Below, piece by piece: positions 20,717-29,205 of a DNA stretch of 64,000 bases. Position 1 is the first letter of the stretch. Each line of letters starts with the position of its first letter. The notes beneath the pieces are model-generated. The model saw only the letters and a list, made by a program, of their open reading frames with translations, had not been told where the DNA came from and did not search any database. Origin of the DNA: Mogibacterium sp. (GTDB taxonomy: Bacteria; Bacillota; Clostridia; Peptostreptococcales; Anaerovoracaceae); assembly GCA_017405845.1 (NCBI GenBank), contig JAFQZQ010000041.1:124001-188000 (forward strand), read 5' to 3'. A program made the translations under genes and the position numbers.

Positions 20717-21682
20717 CTACATGCTCAGCACATCTACTCCTTTATACAGGTCATAGTCTATTCCCCTTGTCATCTCAAGCGCTTCACCCAGGTCATAGTG
20801 AACTATGTGACCGTCTCTTTCTCCGATAGCTCTGTTTCTGATATCGTGTCTTATCAGATCTATCGCCGTCATTCCGCACTGGGTGGCAAGCATCCTGTCG
20901 CGGAATGTAGGTGAACCGCCGCGCTGCAGATAGGACAGCTTAATATAGTTAACATTTCTTCCGGTTCTTGCTTTCAGCTGACTGAACAGTTCTTCATTAT
21001 TTATAGTGTAGCCTTCAGCCTTGATAATAATGTTATGAAGCTTTCCGGATTCTATTCCTGCTATAACTTTCTTGAATACATCTTCAATGTCGTCGTCGAT
21101 CTCAGGAAGCAGTACGCACTCTGCACCGCCTGTAATGCCGGAATAAAGAGCTATATCTCCGCAATGGCGTCCCATTACCTCTATGACGCTGGTTCTCTGA
21201 TGGGAAGAACTCGTATCTCTTATGCGGGTGATGGCGTCAAGTACGATATTGATTGCAGTGTCAAAGCCGATAGTATTGTCAGTGTATGACAGGTCATTAT
21301 CTATAGTTCCCGGGATACCCATTACATCAATGCCGTATCTGTCGGACAGCAGCTTTGCTCCGGTAAGAGATCCGTTACCTCCGATGACTATCAGGTCTTC
21401 GATCTTGAGGGAACGGAGCGTATTGGCAGCCTGTTCCAGTCCTTCTTCAGTCATAAACCGCTTGCTTCTGGCAGTTTTGAGAACAGTGCCGCCGCGCTGC
21501 AGAATATCTCCGACCGACCTTCTGTACAGTCTCTCAACTTCTCCGTCGATCAGTCCTTCATAGCCTCTCTTGATGCCATAGACCTCCATGTTATGGTAGA
21601 TGCCAAATCTTACGACTGCTCTGATGGCAGCATTCATTCCCGGCGCATCTCCGCCGCTGGTAAGTACTGCGATTTTTTTCAT
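20717..21682 (-). CDS. pfkA: 6-phosphofructokinase-like protein with Asn at position 103
   Basis: 321 residues, standard PfkA length. TSGGDAPGMNAAIR, PGTIDNDLSYTDNTIGFDTA and the hexose phosphate site SSHQRTSVIEVMGRHCGD are intact, and Gly104 marks the ATP-dependent type. Residue 103, a metal-binding aspartate in Escherichia coli PfkA (GGDGS), is asparagine here (GGNGS). This may lower activity or change metal use, so it could be a secondary paralogue. It lies between ridA and feoAB in one operon. Confidence 0.88.
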   Translation of the reverse strand: MKKIAVLTSGGDAPGMNAAIRAVVRFGIYHNMEVYGIKRGYEGLIDGEVERLYRRSVGDILQRGGTVLKTARSKRFMTEEGLEQAANTLRSLKIEDLIVIGGNGSLTGAKLLSDRYGIDVMGIPGTIDNDLSYTDNTIGFDTAINIVLDAITRIRDTSSSHQRTSVIEVMGRHCGDIALYSGITGGAECVLLPEIDDDIEDVFKKVIAGIESGKLHNIIIKAEGYTINNEELFSQLKARTGRNVNYIKLSYLQRGGSPTFRDRMLATQCGMTAIDLIRHDIRNRAIGERDGHIVHYDLGEALEMTRGIDYDLYKGVDVLSM

Positions 21683-21720
21683 AATTATTCTCCCTCTCGT
21701 CAGGTATTATGCTGCCTGAT

Positions 21721-22089
21721 TTATGCCTCAGCTATAGCTTCTATTTCGCAAAGCACACCCTTTGGCAGATCCTTTACTGCAACGCAGCTTCTTGCAGGCT
21801 TTGATGTAAAGTACTCAGCGTAGACAGCGTTAAATGCAGCAAAGTCTCCCATATCTGCAAGGAAGCAAGTAGTCTTAACTACCTTATCATAGCCCGAGCC
21901 TGCAGCCTCCAGGATGGCTCCGACGTTTTTGCAGCTCTGAGCAGCCTGAGCTTCAATTCCTTCAGGCACCTCGCCTGTCTCAGGGTTTACAGGGATCTGT
22001 CCGGAAGTAAAAACGAATCCATTTACGATAAATGCCTGTGAGTATGGTCCGATCGCACCAGGTGCGTTATTAGTAGCTACGACTTTCAT
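21721..22089 (-). CDS. ridA: RidA-family reactive enamine/imine deaminase
   Basis: 122 residues. APGAIGPYSQA, the substrate-carboxylate arginine in PARSCVAV and the C-terminal glutamate in LCEIEAIA match active RidA proteins. It hydrolyses 2-aminoacrylate and related imines released by pyridoxal enzymes such as threonine dehydratase, and so protects branched-chain amino acid enzymes. First gene of a probable ridA-pfkA-feoAB unit; 38 bases separate it from pfkA. Confidence 0.93.
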   Translation of the reverse strand: MKVVATNNAPGAIGPYSQAFIVNGFVFTSGQIPVNPETGEVPEGIEAQAAQSCKNVGAILEAAGSGYDKVVKTTCFLADMGDFAAFNAVYAEYFTSKPARSCVAVKDLPKGVLCEIEAIAEA

Positions 22090-22192
22090 GTCAGTCTCCT
22101 TTCAGTTTCACTGTGTTATAGTCCCAATGCCTTACCCAATAATCTTACATTCAAAGTTATTATCCATGCAACAATACTTTTGATGGCGCAGT

Positions 22193-22222
22193 AAAAAAAA
22201 CAGACCTGCACATATGTGCAGG
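22193..22222 (-). terminator. terminator of the membrane XRE regulator gene
   Basis: CCTGCACATATGTGCAGG (22205-22222) is a perfect 18-base palindrome. On the minus strand a run of T follows it. It lies 22 bases after the stop at 22245 and before ridA. Confidence 0.75.
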
Positions 22223-22244
22223 CCTCTCGATTTAAAAATACAGA

Positions 22245-23243
22245 CTATTTCCTGTTTACAGCCCTTACGATAGCTTTCGCGATCTCTCTGTATACTATGA
22301 AGAGTACACCGGCGATAGGCCATACGATCCATGTGGTTTCCCAGCGGTTTGTAACGAAGCTCCATCCGAGATATACAGCGAGTGCGATTCCCCAGTAGAT
22401 ACCGTCGTACTTCCCGGCTTTCTTGTTAAGCCTTGTGTAGTCTCCCTCCTCGAGCAGTTTATCGAAACCGTCGTGTCTGATGCACGTGAGTACTATCATC
22501 TTGACGCCTACAGCTATTGTTACAATCATGGCATCCACGCCTATGATCGGCAGCACATCAGTGTTGTTGGAATATTTGCTCATGCCGAGGATCATCATAG
22601 GTACGGCAGCAACGATGCAGAGCATGATGCCTACTATTAACAGGCGGCTGTGCCTCTCTGCATACTGCGCGCGGCGCTCCTTCGCCATGCCGCTGACTCC
22701 GTAAGCAGTGTCTATGTCGAGGCTCTCAAGATACTCGTACTGCTTTCCGCGCATGCTTGTCATGAGGAACATCGCTACCGCTGCAGCAACCATCACGAGC
22801 ACTATCACGGTGCCTCCCATTTCGGCTATCGTTTCGCTCATAGATATTTTTTCTGCTTCTGCGAGTCCGCCCAGCAGGATCAGAATGACCGGTGAAAGAA
22901 TGCACATCATCACACCTGTTGAGATTGTGCGTGCCGCCTTTTCATTGTGCTCGAGGAATGCGTTGGCTTCTTCCATAGAGACTTCTCTTACGGTTTCTTC
23001 GAGCCCGTTATCGACCGGCGTGACCTCAGGAAGCTGCGGTTCCTCAATATCGTCCCTGAGAAGATAGTCGGTGCTGACGCCGAACACCTCGGACATCTGT
23101 AATATCTTCTTCATATCAGGCACCGCCTGAGCGCCTTCCCACTTGGATACCGACTGTCTGGATACTCCGAGCTTATCCGCGAGCTCTTCCTGTGACCATC
23201 CGTTTTTCTTTCTGTTTTCAATAATCTTATCTGCTAATATCAT
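22245..23243 (-). CDS. XRE-family regulator with membrane domain
   Basis: 332 residues. Residues 1-62 are an HTH_3 domain (ENRKKNGWSQEELADKLGVSRQSVSKWE). A linker leads to about six hydrophobic segments in pairs (about 105-165, 200-260 and 285-325). Such membrane-tethered XRE proteins are common in Clostridia; they may sense membrane state, but no ligand is known. No target gene is evident in the neighbourhood. Confidence 0.85.
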   Translation of the reverse strand: MILADKIIENRKKNGWSQEELADKLGVSRQSVSKWEGAQAVPDMKKILQMSEVFGVSTDYLLRDDIEEPQLPEVTPVDNGLEETVREVSMEEANAFLEHNEKAARTISTGVMMCILSPVILILLGGLAEAEKISMSETIAEMGGTVIVLVMVAAAVAMFLMTSMRGKQYEYLESLDIDTAYGVSGMAKERRAQYAERHSRLLIVGIMLCIVAAVPMMILGMSKYSNNTDVLPIIGVDAMIVTIAVGVKMIVLTCIRHDGFDKLLEEGDYTRLNKKAGKYDGIYWGIALAVYLGWSFVTNRWETTWIVWPIAGVLFIVYREIAKAIVRAVNRK

Positions 23244-23335
23244 TTCTCTTCCTCCCTGATCCGCGAGTATGTCTGTAGCTGTTTTGCACCTTTAATCTAC
23301 AGTTTCAGACGGTTGCACTCTACCAATCAGGCTTT

Positions 23336-23815
23336 TCAATCTGTCAACCGGCAGTTGCTTTTCTTTAAAATACGTATGCAAACGTTGTTAATGTCGAACG
23401 CATGGGAGTAATTCACGTTTTCTGCTGCCGCGAACACAATGCGCAGTCCGAGACCTGCCACAGGGTCATCCGGATTAAGCATCTTGTATCTCTCAGTGAG
23501 ATCGAACGGCCGTCCGTTATCGCGCAGACGGAGAATCAGCCATCGCCCTACGATGATAAATCTGTACTCTATATATTTCTCTCTGTCGTCCTTGAATCCG
23601 TGCAGCAAACTGTTGGCTGCCAGCTCCTCAAGGCAAAGCCCTATATTGAACGCCTGCTTCCTGTCAACCTCGTGCTCTTCGCAAAGGCGGATCACCTTGT
23701 CTGATGCTTCAGTCACCTGCTCGATCGTTGTTATATCTCCGCGCACCTCAGCGACGATATTTCCGAGGGCTGCATCCAGGAATGATTCGTCCGTTTTCTT
23801 TCTGCTGATAAGCAC
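23336..23815 (-). CDS. RsbW-like ATP-binding domain protein, probably a fusion remnant
   Basis: 159 residues from a GTG at 23815. It is almost only a HATPase_c_2 domain: N-box CLEELAANSLLHGF, G1 box RLRDNGRPFD and G2 box AGLGLRIVFAAAENVNY. In Clostridia this domain often forms the C-terminus of MATE-type membrane proteins. Here the frame upstream of the GTG encodes a hydrophobic stretch (HEIVFTVFLICVLIS) running into the domain, but no full membrane part. I infer the C-terminal leftover of such a fusion, which may still be expressed. Confidence 0.6.
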   Translation of the reverse strand: MLISRKKTDESFLDAALGNIVAEVRGDITTIEQVTEASDKVIRLCEEHEVDRKQAFNIGLCLEELAANSLLHGFKDDREKYIEYRFIIVGRWLILRLRDNGRPFDLTERYKMLNPDDPVAGLGLRIVFAAAENVNYSHAFDINNVCIRILKKSNCRLTD

Positions 23816-23847
23816 GCATATGAGAAAGACTGTAAAGACGATTTCAT

Positions 23848-23949
23848 GGACAGCGCGCTGTCCACAATACCTATGATAGATAGGACCAGCGCCTGTATCA
23901 TATGAAGAAGCACCATCCGGCGAAACAGTCCCGACTGAAAACGTTCCAT
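23848..23949 (-). pseudogene. N-terminal membrane fragment joined out of frame to the ATPase domain
   Basis: From ATG 23949 the frame reads a helix-forming start (LFRRMVLLHMIQALVL then SIIGIVDSALS), like a first MATE-type membrane segment, in a different frame from the ATPase at 23336-23815. The change lies at a perfect 16-base palindrome, GGACAGCGCGCTGTCC (23848-23863). A large internal deletion joining the first and last parts of a transporter would explain this. A functional small membrane gene overlapping the ATPase is the alternative. Confidence 0.4.
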
Positions 23950-23970
23950 CTATACCCTCTTTATCTTAGT

Positions 23971-24957
23971 TCAACTCTCCATGCGAAATCTGCGCATGTC
24001 GACATTTCCGTTTTCTTTGAATTCGACCCCTTCAGCTTCAAGCAACTCGCGCTGCTCCGTCCAGCCCGGTACCGTGCGCCCTGCACTGTTTACCACCCTG
24101 TGACACGGATGATTTCCGAACCTGTCCTGCATGCTCATTATCTTGCCTACCAGGCGGGCGTTTTTAGGGCGACCCATAAGCGCGGCTATCTGTCCGTACG
24201 ACATAACCCTGCCCGGAGGTATGCTGTCAGCTATATCAAGTGCTTTCCTGATAAGGCCCTCATTCAGCACTCCGGCTGCATCGTTTGTCAGTCTGAAGCT
24301 CTCGTCCACAAGGTCCATCACGTCTCCATCGCTGAGAGTATCATCGAGCGTTACGGATATCCACTTGCTGTGGTTCATGTGGAACGCGGGATATATGCCT
24401 TTGATTTTATGCAGAACTGCCGTCTTGTATTCATCGGCCTTCAGGTTGATAACATCGACCATTTCCTCATCTGAGCCCTTGTCAAGATGGCGCCTGTCGA
24501 TGTTCATGATCAGGCCGAACCACTTGTTGTTGCTGCCGTGCCTGAAGACTCCCCCGGGACTCTTTTCACCCTCGTCCCACGGAAAGTCGGGCTCCACTGA
24601 GTACTTCTCGAGAATTGCAGCTGCAATTCGGTTGCTCTGATCGGAAACGAAGGCAACATCCGTGCAGCATTCACGGGCAATATCGAACAGGAGAGCCTCG
24701 TAAGCTTCCCTTACCGAGCCTACGAAGGCTCCGGCGTAATTTGGCATGCGAAGCGGGATGTACTCCTCGTCCATCGCGTTGTCGATTACCCTGCCGTTTA
24801 CATTGCCGTTGCTGTACACCCTTATTTCAGCTGTGAAATCGCCATCCATGAAGTCTTTGAACAACGAGTAGCAGGGTCCCATATTTATAAATCCGTATTC
24901 AGCAAGGCTCTTAGTGCTGAAGCGCTTTCGGCTGAATATCTTTTGTTCAATCGTCAT
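23971..24957 (-). CDS. YjbR/MmcQ domain fused to an alkyltransferase-type (MGMT) domain
   Basis: 328 residues. The centre (about 95-225) resembles the YjbR/MmcQ fold (MNHSKWISVTLDDTLSDGDVMDLVDESF). Residues about 235-328 are a methyltransferase DNA-binding domain with SIPPGRVMSYGQIAALMG and the active-site motif HPCHRVVNSAG, keeping the alkyl-accepting cysteine. The N-terminal 90 residues are unassigned. It may repair or sense alkylated bases. It starts 5 bases after the MoxR-type ATPase stop with a poor ribosome site, so it is likely translated by coupling. Confidence 0.82.
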   Translation of the reverse strand: MTIEQKIFSRKRFSTKSLAEYGFINMGPCYSLFKDFMDGDFTAEIRVYSNGNVNGRVIDNAMDEEYIPLRMPNYAGAFVGSVREAYEALLFDIARECCTDVAFVSDQSNRIAAAILEKYSVEPDFPWDEGEKSPGGVFRHGSNNKWFGLIMNIDRRHLDKGSDEEMVDVINLKADEYKTAVLHKIKGIYPAFHMNHSKWISVTLDDTLSDGDVMDLVDESFRLTNDAAGVLNEGLIRKALDIADSIPPGRVMSYGQIAALMGRPKNARLVGKIMSMQDRFGNHPCHRVVNSAGRTVPGWTEQRELLEAEGVEFKENGNVDMRRFRMES

Positions 24958-24962
24958 TCTTA

Positions 24963-26474
24963 TTACAGATCCAAACTGTCTATGGCTGCGAGTATCTCGT
25001 TCTGTCTCTCATAGAAAAGCAGCTCCTTATTATGCTTAAAGTACTTGCTGCATCCGTGTCTGCTTATGAAATGCGCCGAGTAGAATCCCTTGGTCATCTC
25101 AGTTACGATGATAAGCATCTCCTGTCCGTCAGAGAAGGCTTTCTCAGCAAAGGTGAACATGTTATCAAGCTCCGTGCTTATCTCTTCCACTCTTTTGCTG
25201 TAAGCGGCTCTTCTGCTGTTGAAATCACTCCTGATCATTTCGAAGGCCTTGTCTCCGCGTGGGTCTTCTGCCAGCGCCAGTTCTTTCATCAGGAACTCAA
25301 GATCCCTTATGATACCGTGCAGGATCTTGCGTCTGTCTTCAGATAGAGAATTTGTTTTACGTCCGGTCTCGAGTTCTTTTCTTTTGGCCGAAGCGGCTGT
25401 ATCAAGCAGCTGCAAAGCCGAAACAGACGGATCTGCCAGCCCGGCTTTGATTCTTTTGAACTCCCCGAGCTCTTCTGTCAGAATCTGTTCACCATAATAA
25501 GCCTTTTTGAGGTCCTTCACAACTCTGTCAAGGATCAGGCCCAAAAGTGAAAGCCTCTCATCGTATTTCGCCTCTCCCGCTCTCCTGATTATCTCCTCAG
25601 ATGCGCTGCCGGCAAGGATATCGTCTATCTGATAATCAGATCTGTATTTGTTAAACAGGTCATAGTAGTTTGCAAAGGATCTGGAAACTGTCTTGTCCTG
25701 CAGATACTGGCTGATCATCTTCTCATCGACACTGATACCGTTCTGTTCATAGAGTCTTATCATGTCGGAAAGGTTGAGCCAGGCTCTTGCAGTCACGATG
25801 GTCTTGCCGTCAACGCTTGTCTCAACTTTGTAAAAGTCCTTGCTCTTAATGTCAAGGTATGTCGATATCGAAGGATGTACTCCGCGGTCCAGCGCATACT
25901 CCTTCCAGATTCCATAATCCGGCTCAATGTCTATGCGCTTCAGTCTGTCCCATGTGACTGTGTCGAATTCACGCACCGAGTTGTTGTATTCAGGCGGATT
26001 TCCGGCTGTTACTACTATCCATCCATCCGGGACGCGGTGTCTGCCGAAAGTCTTGAACTGCAGGAACTGAAGCATTGACGGCGTGAGAGTCTCCGACACG
26101 CAGTTGATCTCATCGAGAAACAGGATGCCTTCTTTTACACCGGTCTCTTCCATCATGTCATAGACAGATGCGATGATCTCAGACATCGTATACTCCGAGA
26201 CACTGTATTCCCTGCCTCCGTAGTTTTTTGTCGTGATAAAAGGCAGTCCCAGAGCCGACTGTCTGGTATGATGCGTCATGGAATAGGATACCAGACCGAC
26301 CCCAAGCTCAGATGCTATCTGCTGCATTATAGCCGTCTTTCCTATTCCCGGAGGCCCCATGAGGAACACCGGCCTCTGGTCTTCAATGGCAATCTGATAT
26401 TCGCCATACTCATCTTTCGTAAAGTATGCGATGATGGCATTTTTTATCTGCTCTTTTGCATCTTTGATATTCAC
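24963..26474 (-). CDS. MoxR-type AAA+ ATPase
   Basis: About 503 residues. Walker A GPPGIGKT lies at residues 40-47, Walker B ILFLDEIN near 117-124 and a sensor TAGNPPEYN near 160. A helical C-terminal half of about 250 residues includes coiled-coil-like charged runs. GTG 26474 is taken as the start: AAGGAGGAGA lies just upstream and it overlaps the VWA gene stop as GTGA. MoxR ATPases remodel complexes together with VWA proteins encoded beside them, and the next gene upstream is exactly that. The client is unknown. Confidence 0.9.
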   Translation of the reverse strand: MNIKDAKEQIKNAIIAYFTKDEYGEYQIAIEDQRPVFLMGPPGIGKTAIMQQIASELGVGLVSYSMTHHTRQSALGLPFITTKNYGGREYSVSEYTMSEIIASVYDMMEETGVKEGILFLDEINCVSETLTPSMLQFLQFKTFGRHRVPDGWIVVTAGNPPEYNNSVREFDTVTWDRLKRIDIEPDYGIWKEYALDRGVHPSISTYLDIKSKDFYKVETSVDGKTIVTARAWLNLSDMIRLYEQNGISVDEKMISQYLQDKTVSRSFANYYDLFNKYRSDYQIDDILAGSASEEIIRRAGEAKYDERLSLLGLILDRVVKDLKKAYYGEQILTEELGEFKRIKAGLADPSVSALQLLDTAASAKRKELETGRKTNSLSEDRRKILHGIIRDLEFLMKELALAEDPRGDKAFEMIRSDFNSRRAAYSKRVEEISTELDNMFTFAEKAFSDGQEMLIIVTEMTKGFYSAHFISRHGCSKYFKHNKELLFYERQNEILAAIDSLDL

Positions 26475-27910
26475 GGTGATATCTCCTCCTTCTGCAGTAC
26501 AAGCCTGATAGCCCACGGAGGTACTTCAGGGTTGTTGTACTCGTTATCCAGAAAAATGAACGCGGTCTCATACGCCGGTTTTCGCACCGGGAAAGTGCCG
26601 TTACCGTCAGTGAAATATATAAGTCCTCTCAGATCGCGGAACTCTCCTTCGTCTATCAGTGAGTCTATATAGTTGAACACAGGTCTGAAGTCGGTGCCGC
26701 CAAGGCCATGAATGCTCATGGTGCTTATGTAATCGTCAAACTCCTCTTCGGAAGTGATCTTCACATGCTCCTGTATGGCTGCATCGCATTGTATTATATG
26801 TATATTGATACTCGAAAAGAAACTCTCTGTTGATTTCAGTATATTATAGGTTTTCTGAAGAAAGCTCTGTACGAGCCGGCCGGATGTGCTCGCGGATGTG
26901 TCGATCGCGATCACGAACTCTCTTATACGCATCACCTCTTTGTATTCCAGAGGTTCTATGAGCGGCATGTTTCCGTACAGCTTGAGCCCATACGTATAGT
27001 AGATGTAGTCAAATTCCTCGTCATTTATGGCCATGTTTTCACCGAGAACGGAGAAGCGCTTAAGGAACGACGCGTAGTCGTATCTCTCGCGATTGACTTC
27101 ACTCAGATTTTGCATCAGTCCGCCTGCAGCATCCCCCTGCTCTCTTGAAAAGGTCTCAAGGTCTTCCTGAATCTTCTCAGCGATCTTTTTCCATTCTTCT
27201 TCTGCCTCTTCAAGCGGCATTCGCATAGAATAGACGCTCTCCTGGTTGCGGTCCTCCATCTCGTAGTCCGGAATCGTAAGGGGATCCACATCGTCACGGA
27301 CTCCTCCGTCCGACTGATTGAACAGTCCTCTGTCGTCATTCCGGCTATCACTCTCCGGATTCTTTTTACCTTTATACCATCCCGAGTGATCATCGGCTGC
27401 AAAGATGCCGCGCAGCCTTTCTATTTCAAAGTCCGGGATGCAGGCCTCTTTATAATAATGATAGATCTTTTCAGCTGTAAGCATCCCTGCTTCAGCTCTC
27501 AGCCTCTCTGTTTCAGCCCTTTGAGCATCCTGCCGGGAATCTCCTCCCGTCATACGCAGTCCAAGATCGTATATCGTGTTTTCGACAGCTATGTCACATG
27601 ACAGATCCCAAAGCTTTCTGTCTATAGTGCTTCCGACAAACATATGACTGAATATGCAGTGCAGTATCACATGCAGATAATCATGTGCCGGCTTGTCGCG
27701 CTCACTTCTGAAGCATCTGAGCACGTGCCTCGGTCCGTAAGTGAACCGCGACCCGTCAGTTGCGAGCGTTTCGTCATCAGAAGGAACCGGTTCCAACCTG
27801 CCCAGCGCAATGTCGAGGAACCTGAACTTCACGATCAGTGTATTACGCGCAAGTATCAGTACGTCACGCGCGGCTTTATTGATCAGCTCATCATTCGCAT
27901 TCTTGTTCAT
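26471..27910 (-). CDS. VWA protein with metallopeptidase-like N-terminal domain (DUF2201 type)
   Basis: About 479 residues from ATG 27910. The N-terminal domain has HDYLHVILHCIFSH (residues 76-89) and LSCDIAVENTIYD, resembling the putative metallopeptidase domain of DUF2201 proteins, but a plain HExxH is absent. An acidic linker follows. The C-terminal VWA domain carries the MIDAS start FVIAIDTSAS and a later YFTDGNG. It pairs with the MoxR-type ATPase downstream (GTGA overlap) and overlaps the repeat protein gene upstream as ATGA. Confidence 0.85.
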   Translation of the reverse strand: MNKNANDELINKAARDVLILARNTLIVKFRFLDIALGRLEPVPSDDETLATDGSRFTYGPRHVLRCFRSERDKPAHDYLHVILHCIFSHMFVGSTIDRKLWDLSCDIAVENTIYDLGLRMTGGDSRQDAQRAETERLRAEAGMLTAEKIYHYYKEACIPDFEIERLRGIFAADDHSGWYKGKKNPESDSRNDDRGLFNQSDGGVRDDVDPLTIPDYEMEDRNQESVYSMRMPLEEAEEEWKKIAEKIQEDLETFSREQGDAAGGLMQNLSEVNRERYDYASFLKRFSVLGENMAINDEEFDYIYYTYGLKLYGNMPLIEPLEYKEVMRIREFVIAIDTSASTSGRLVQSFLQKTYNILKSTESFFSSINIHIIQCDAAIQEHVKITSEEEFDDYISTMSIHGLGGTDFRPVFNYIDSLIDEGEFRDLRGLIYFTDGNGTFPVRKPAYETAFIFLDNEYNNPEVPPWAIRLVLQKEEISP

Positions 27911-29205
27911 AATTCCTCGATGAGAGTGGTGCTGTGCCAGTTCATTTCTGCCTGACGCGAAAGCAGGAATGCAGTGCACTCAGGTGAAGGCAGTGAAATG
28001 GAATAATCAAGTATTCCCGTTATATTCTCATGACAGATCATTCCGTTTTCACAGAGAAACGCAAGCATGTCGATATCTCTGCCGCGGACAGCGTTCTGCG
28101 CTATCCTCTTAAGATGTCTGCTGAGGTAATCTGTGTATTTCTTCCGGATGGACTCATCAAGGCCAAACGGGTGCTTCAGCCGCATCACCGCAAGCCTGTC
28201 CTTGCATCTCTGGTTCCAGCTCATTCCATCGAAGAAATCTGTGTCCAGTATCAGGTAGTCAAACGTACCATCGTCTTTGAACGCTTCCGCCAGAATGCTC
28301 CTCAGGCCTGAATCCAGATCCGCAAACAGCGGCAGGAATCCCACTGCCTCTTTTGTCTCATTATCCAGAATAGTTATATCTACCACGCTTTCCCACATTC
28401 GGGAATGTATATCTTCTGTCTCAGGATATTTACAGTCATCCCTGAAATAATTCCTGAACGCATACAGCGTTGATTCGTATATTTTTATACTCTTTTTTCT
28501 GTCTGCAGGTCCAAGGCAGTTCCTGCCGATCTCCCTGACGCTTCCCGGTATTACAAGACCGTGCAGTATGCAGCTGAAAGCATCATCACCTATTGCCTGA
28601 AGAGAAGCCGGAAGGCCGGCGATCTTGAGCGATTCGCATCCGCGGAAGGCTCTTACGCCTATCCTTTCCGTATTACCGTATTTAACATCATGCAGCGACG
28701 CACATCCTTCAAAGGAATAATCGCCCAATACTTTTGCGCCGCTGATATCTGCATGAGTCAGGGATGTGCAGCAGTTGAACAGATATGGCGGTATCTCTTC
28801 GAGCCAGCTAAGATCAGCGCGCTGTATCGCTGTGTGGGAGAATGCGCCTGCCCCTACGTGTTTTATTGAGCGGGGTATTTCAGGTATGTTGAGCTTTGCA
28901 CAGAAAGAGAAGGCGGACTCGCCGATGTCTGTGACACTTCCGAATACTACGCTTCGAAGACTTCGGCAGAATTCAAATGCACCTTTTTCGATCACCGCGG
29001 CGTTGCTCATGACAACAGTCTCGAGACTCGTACATTCCTGAAAAGCATATGCTCCGACAGTCCTTACATTACTCAGGTCTATATGCTTCAGGATCTTGTT
29101 TTTTGCAAATGCCCCTTCTGCGACTTCAGTCACATCTGCAGGCATCACAAAAGACTCCTCGGAACCCGTATATTTGCTGAATACTATGCTTTCGCTCTTA
29201 CTCAT
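27907..29205 (-). CDS. cytoplasmic BspA-like leucine-rich repeat protein
   Basis: 432 residues. Residues about 20-230 hold LRR_5/BspA-type repeats of the form AFxxCxSLxxVxxxxxxxxIGxxAF. There is no signal peptide or anchor, unlike surface BspA proteins, so it should be cytoplasmic. The C-terminal 180 residues end in helical, ankyrin-like pairs (VRGRDIDMLAFLCENG, PECTAFLLSRQAEM). It overlaps the amidohydrolase stop by 8 bases and the VWA gene by 4. Repeat proteins of this kind bind other proteins, so it could choose the target of the MoxR-VWA pair. Confidence 0.85.
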   Translation of the reverse strand: MSKSESIVFSKYTGSEESFVMPADVTEVAEGAFAKNKILKHIDLSNVRTVGAYAFQECTSLETVVMSNAAVIEKGAFEFCRSLRSVVFGSVTDIGESAFSFCAKLNIPEIPRSIKHVGAGAFSHTAIQRADLSWLEEIPPYLFNCCTSLTHADISGAKVLGDYSFEGCASLHDVKYGNTERIGVRAFRGCESLKIAGLPASLQAIGDDAFSCILHGLVIPGSVREIGRNCLGPADRKKSIKIYESTLYAFRNYFRDDCKYPETEDIHSRMWESVVDITILDNETKEAVGFLPLFADLDSGLRSILAEAFKDDGTFDYLILDTDFFDGMSWNQRCKDRLAVMRLKHPFGLDESIRKKYTDYLSRHLKRIAQNAVRGRDIDMLAFLCENGMICHENITGILDYSISLPSPECTAFLLSRQAEMNWHSTTLIEEL

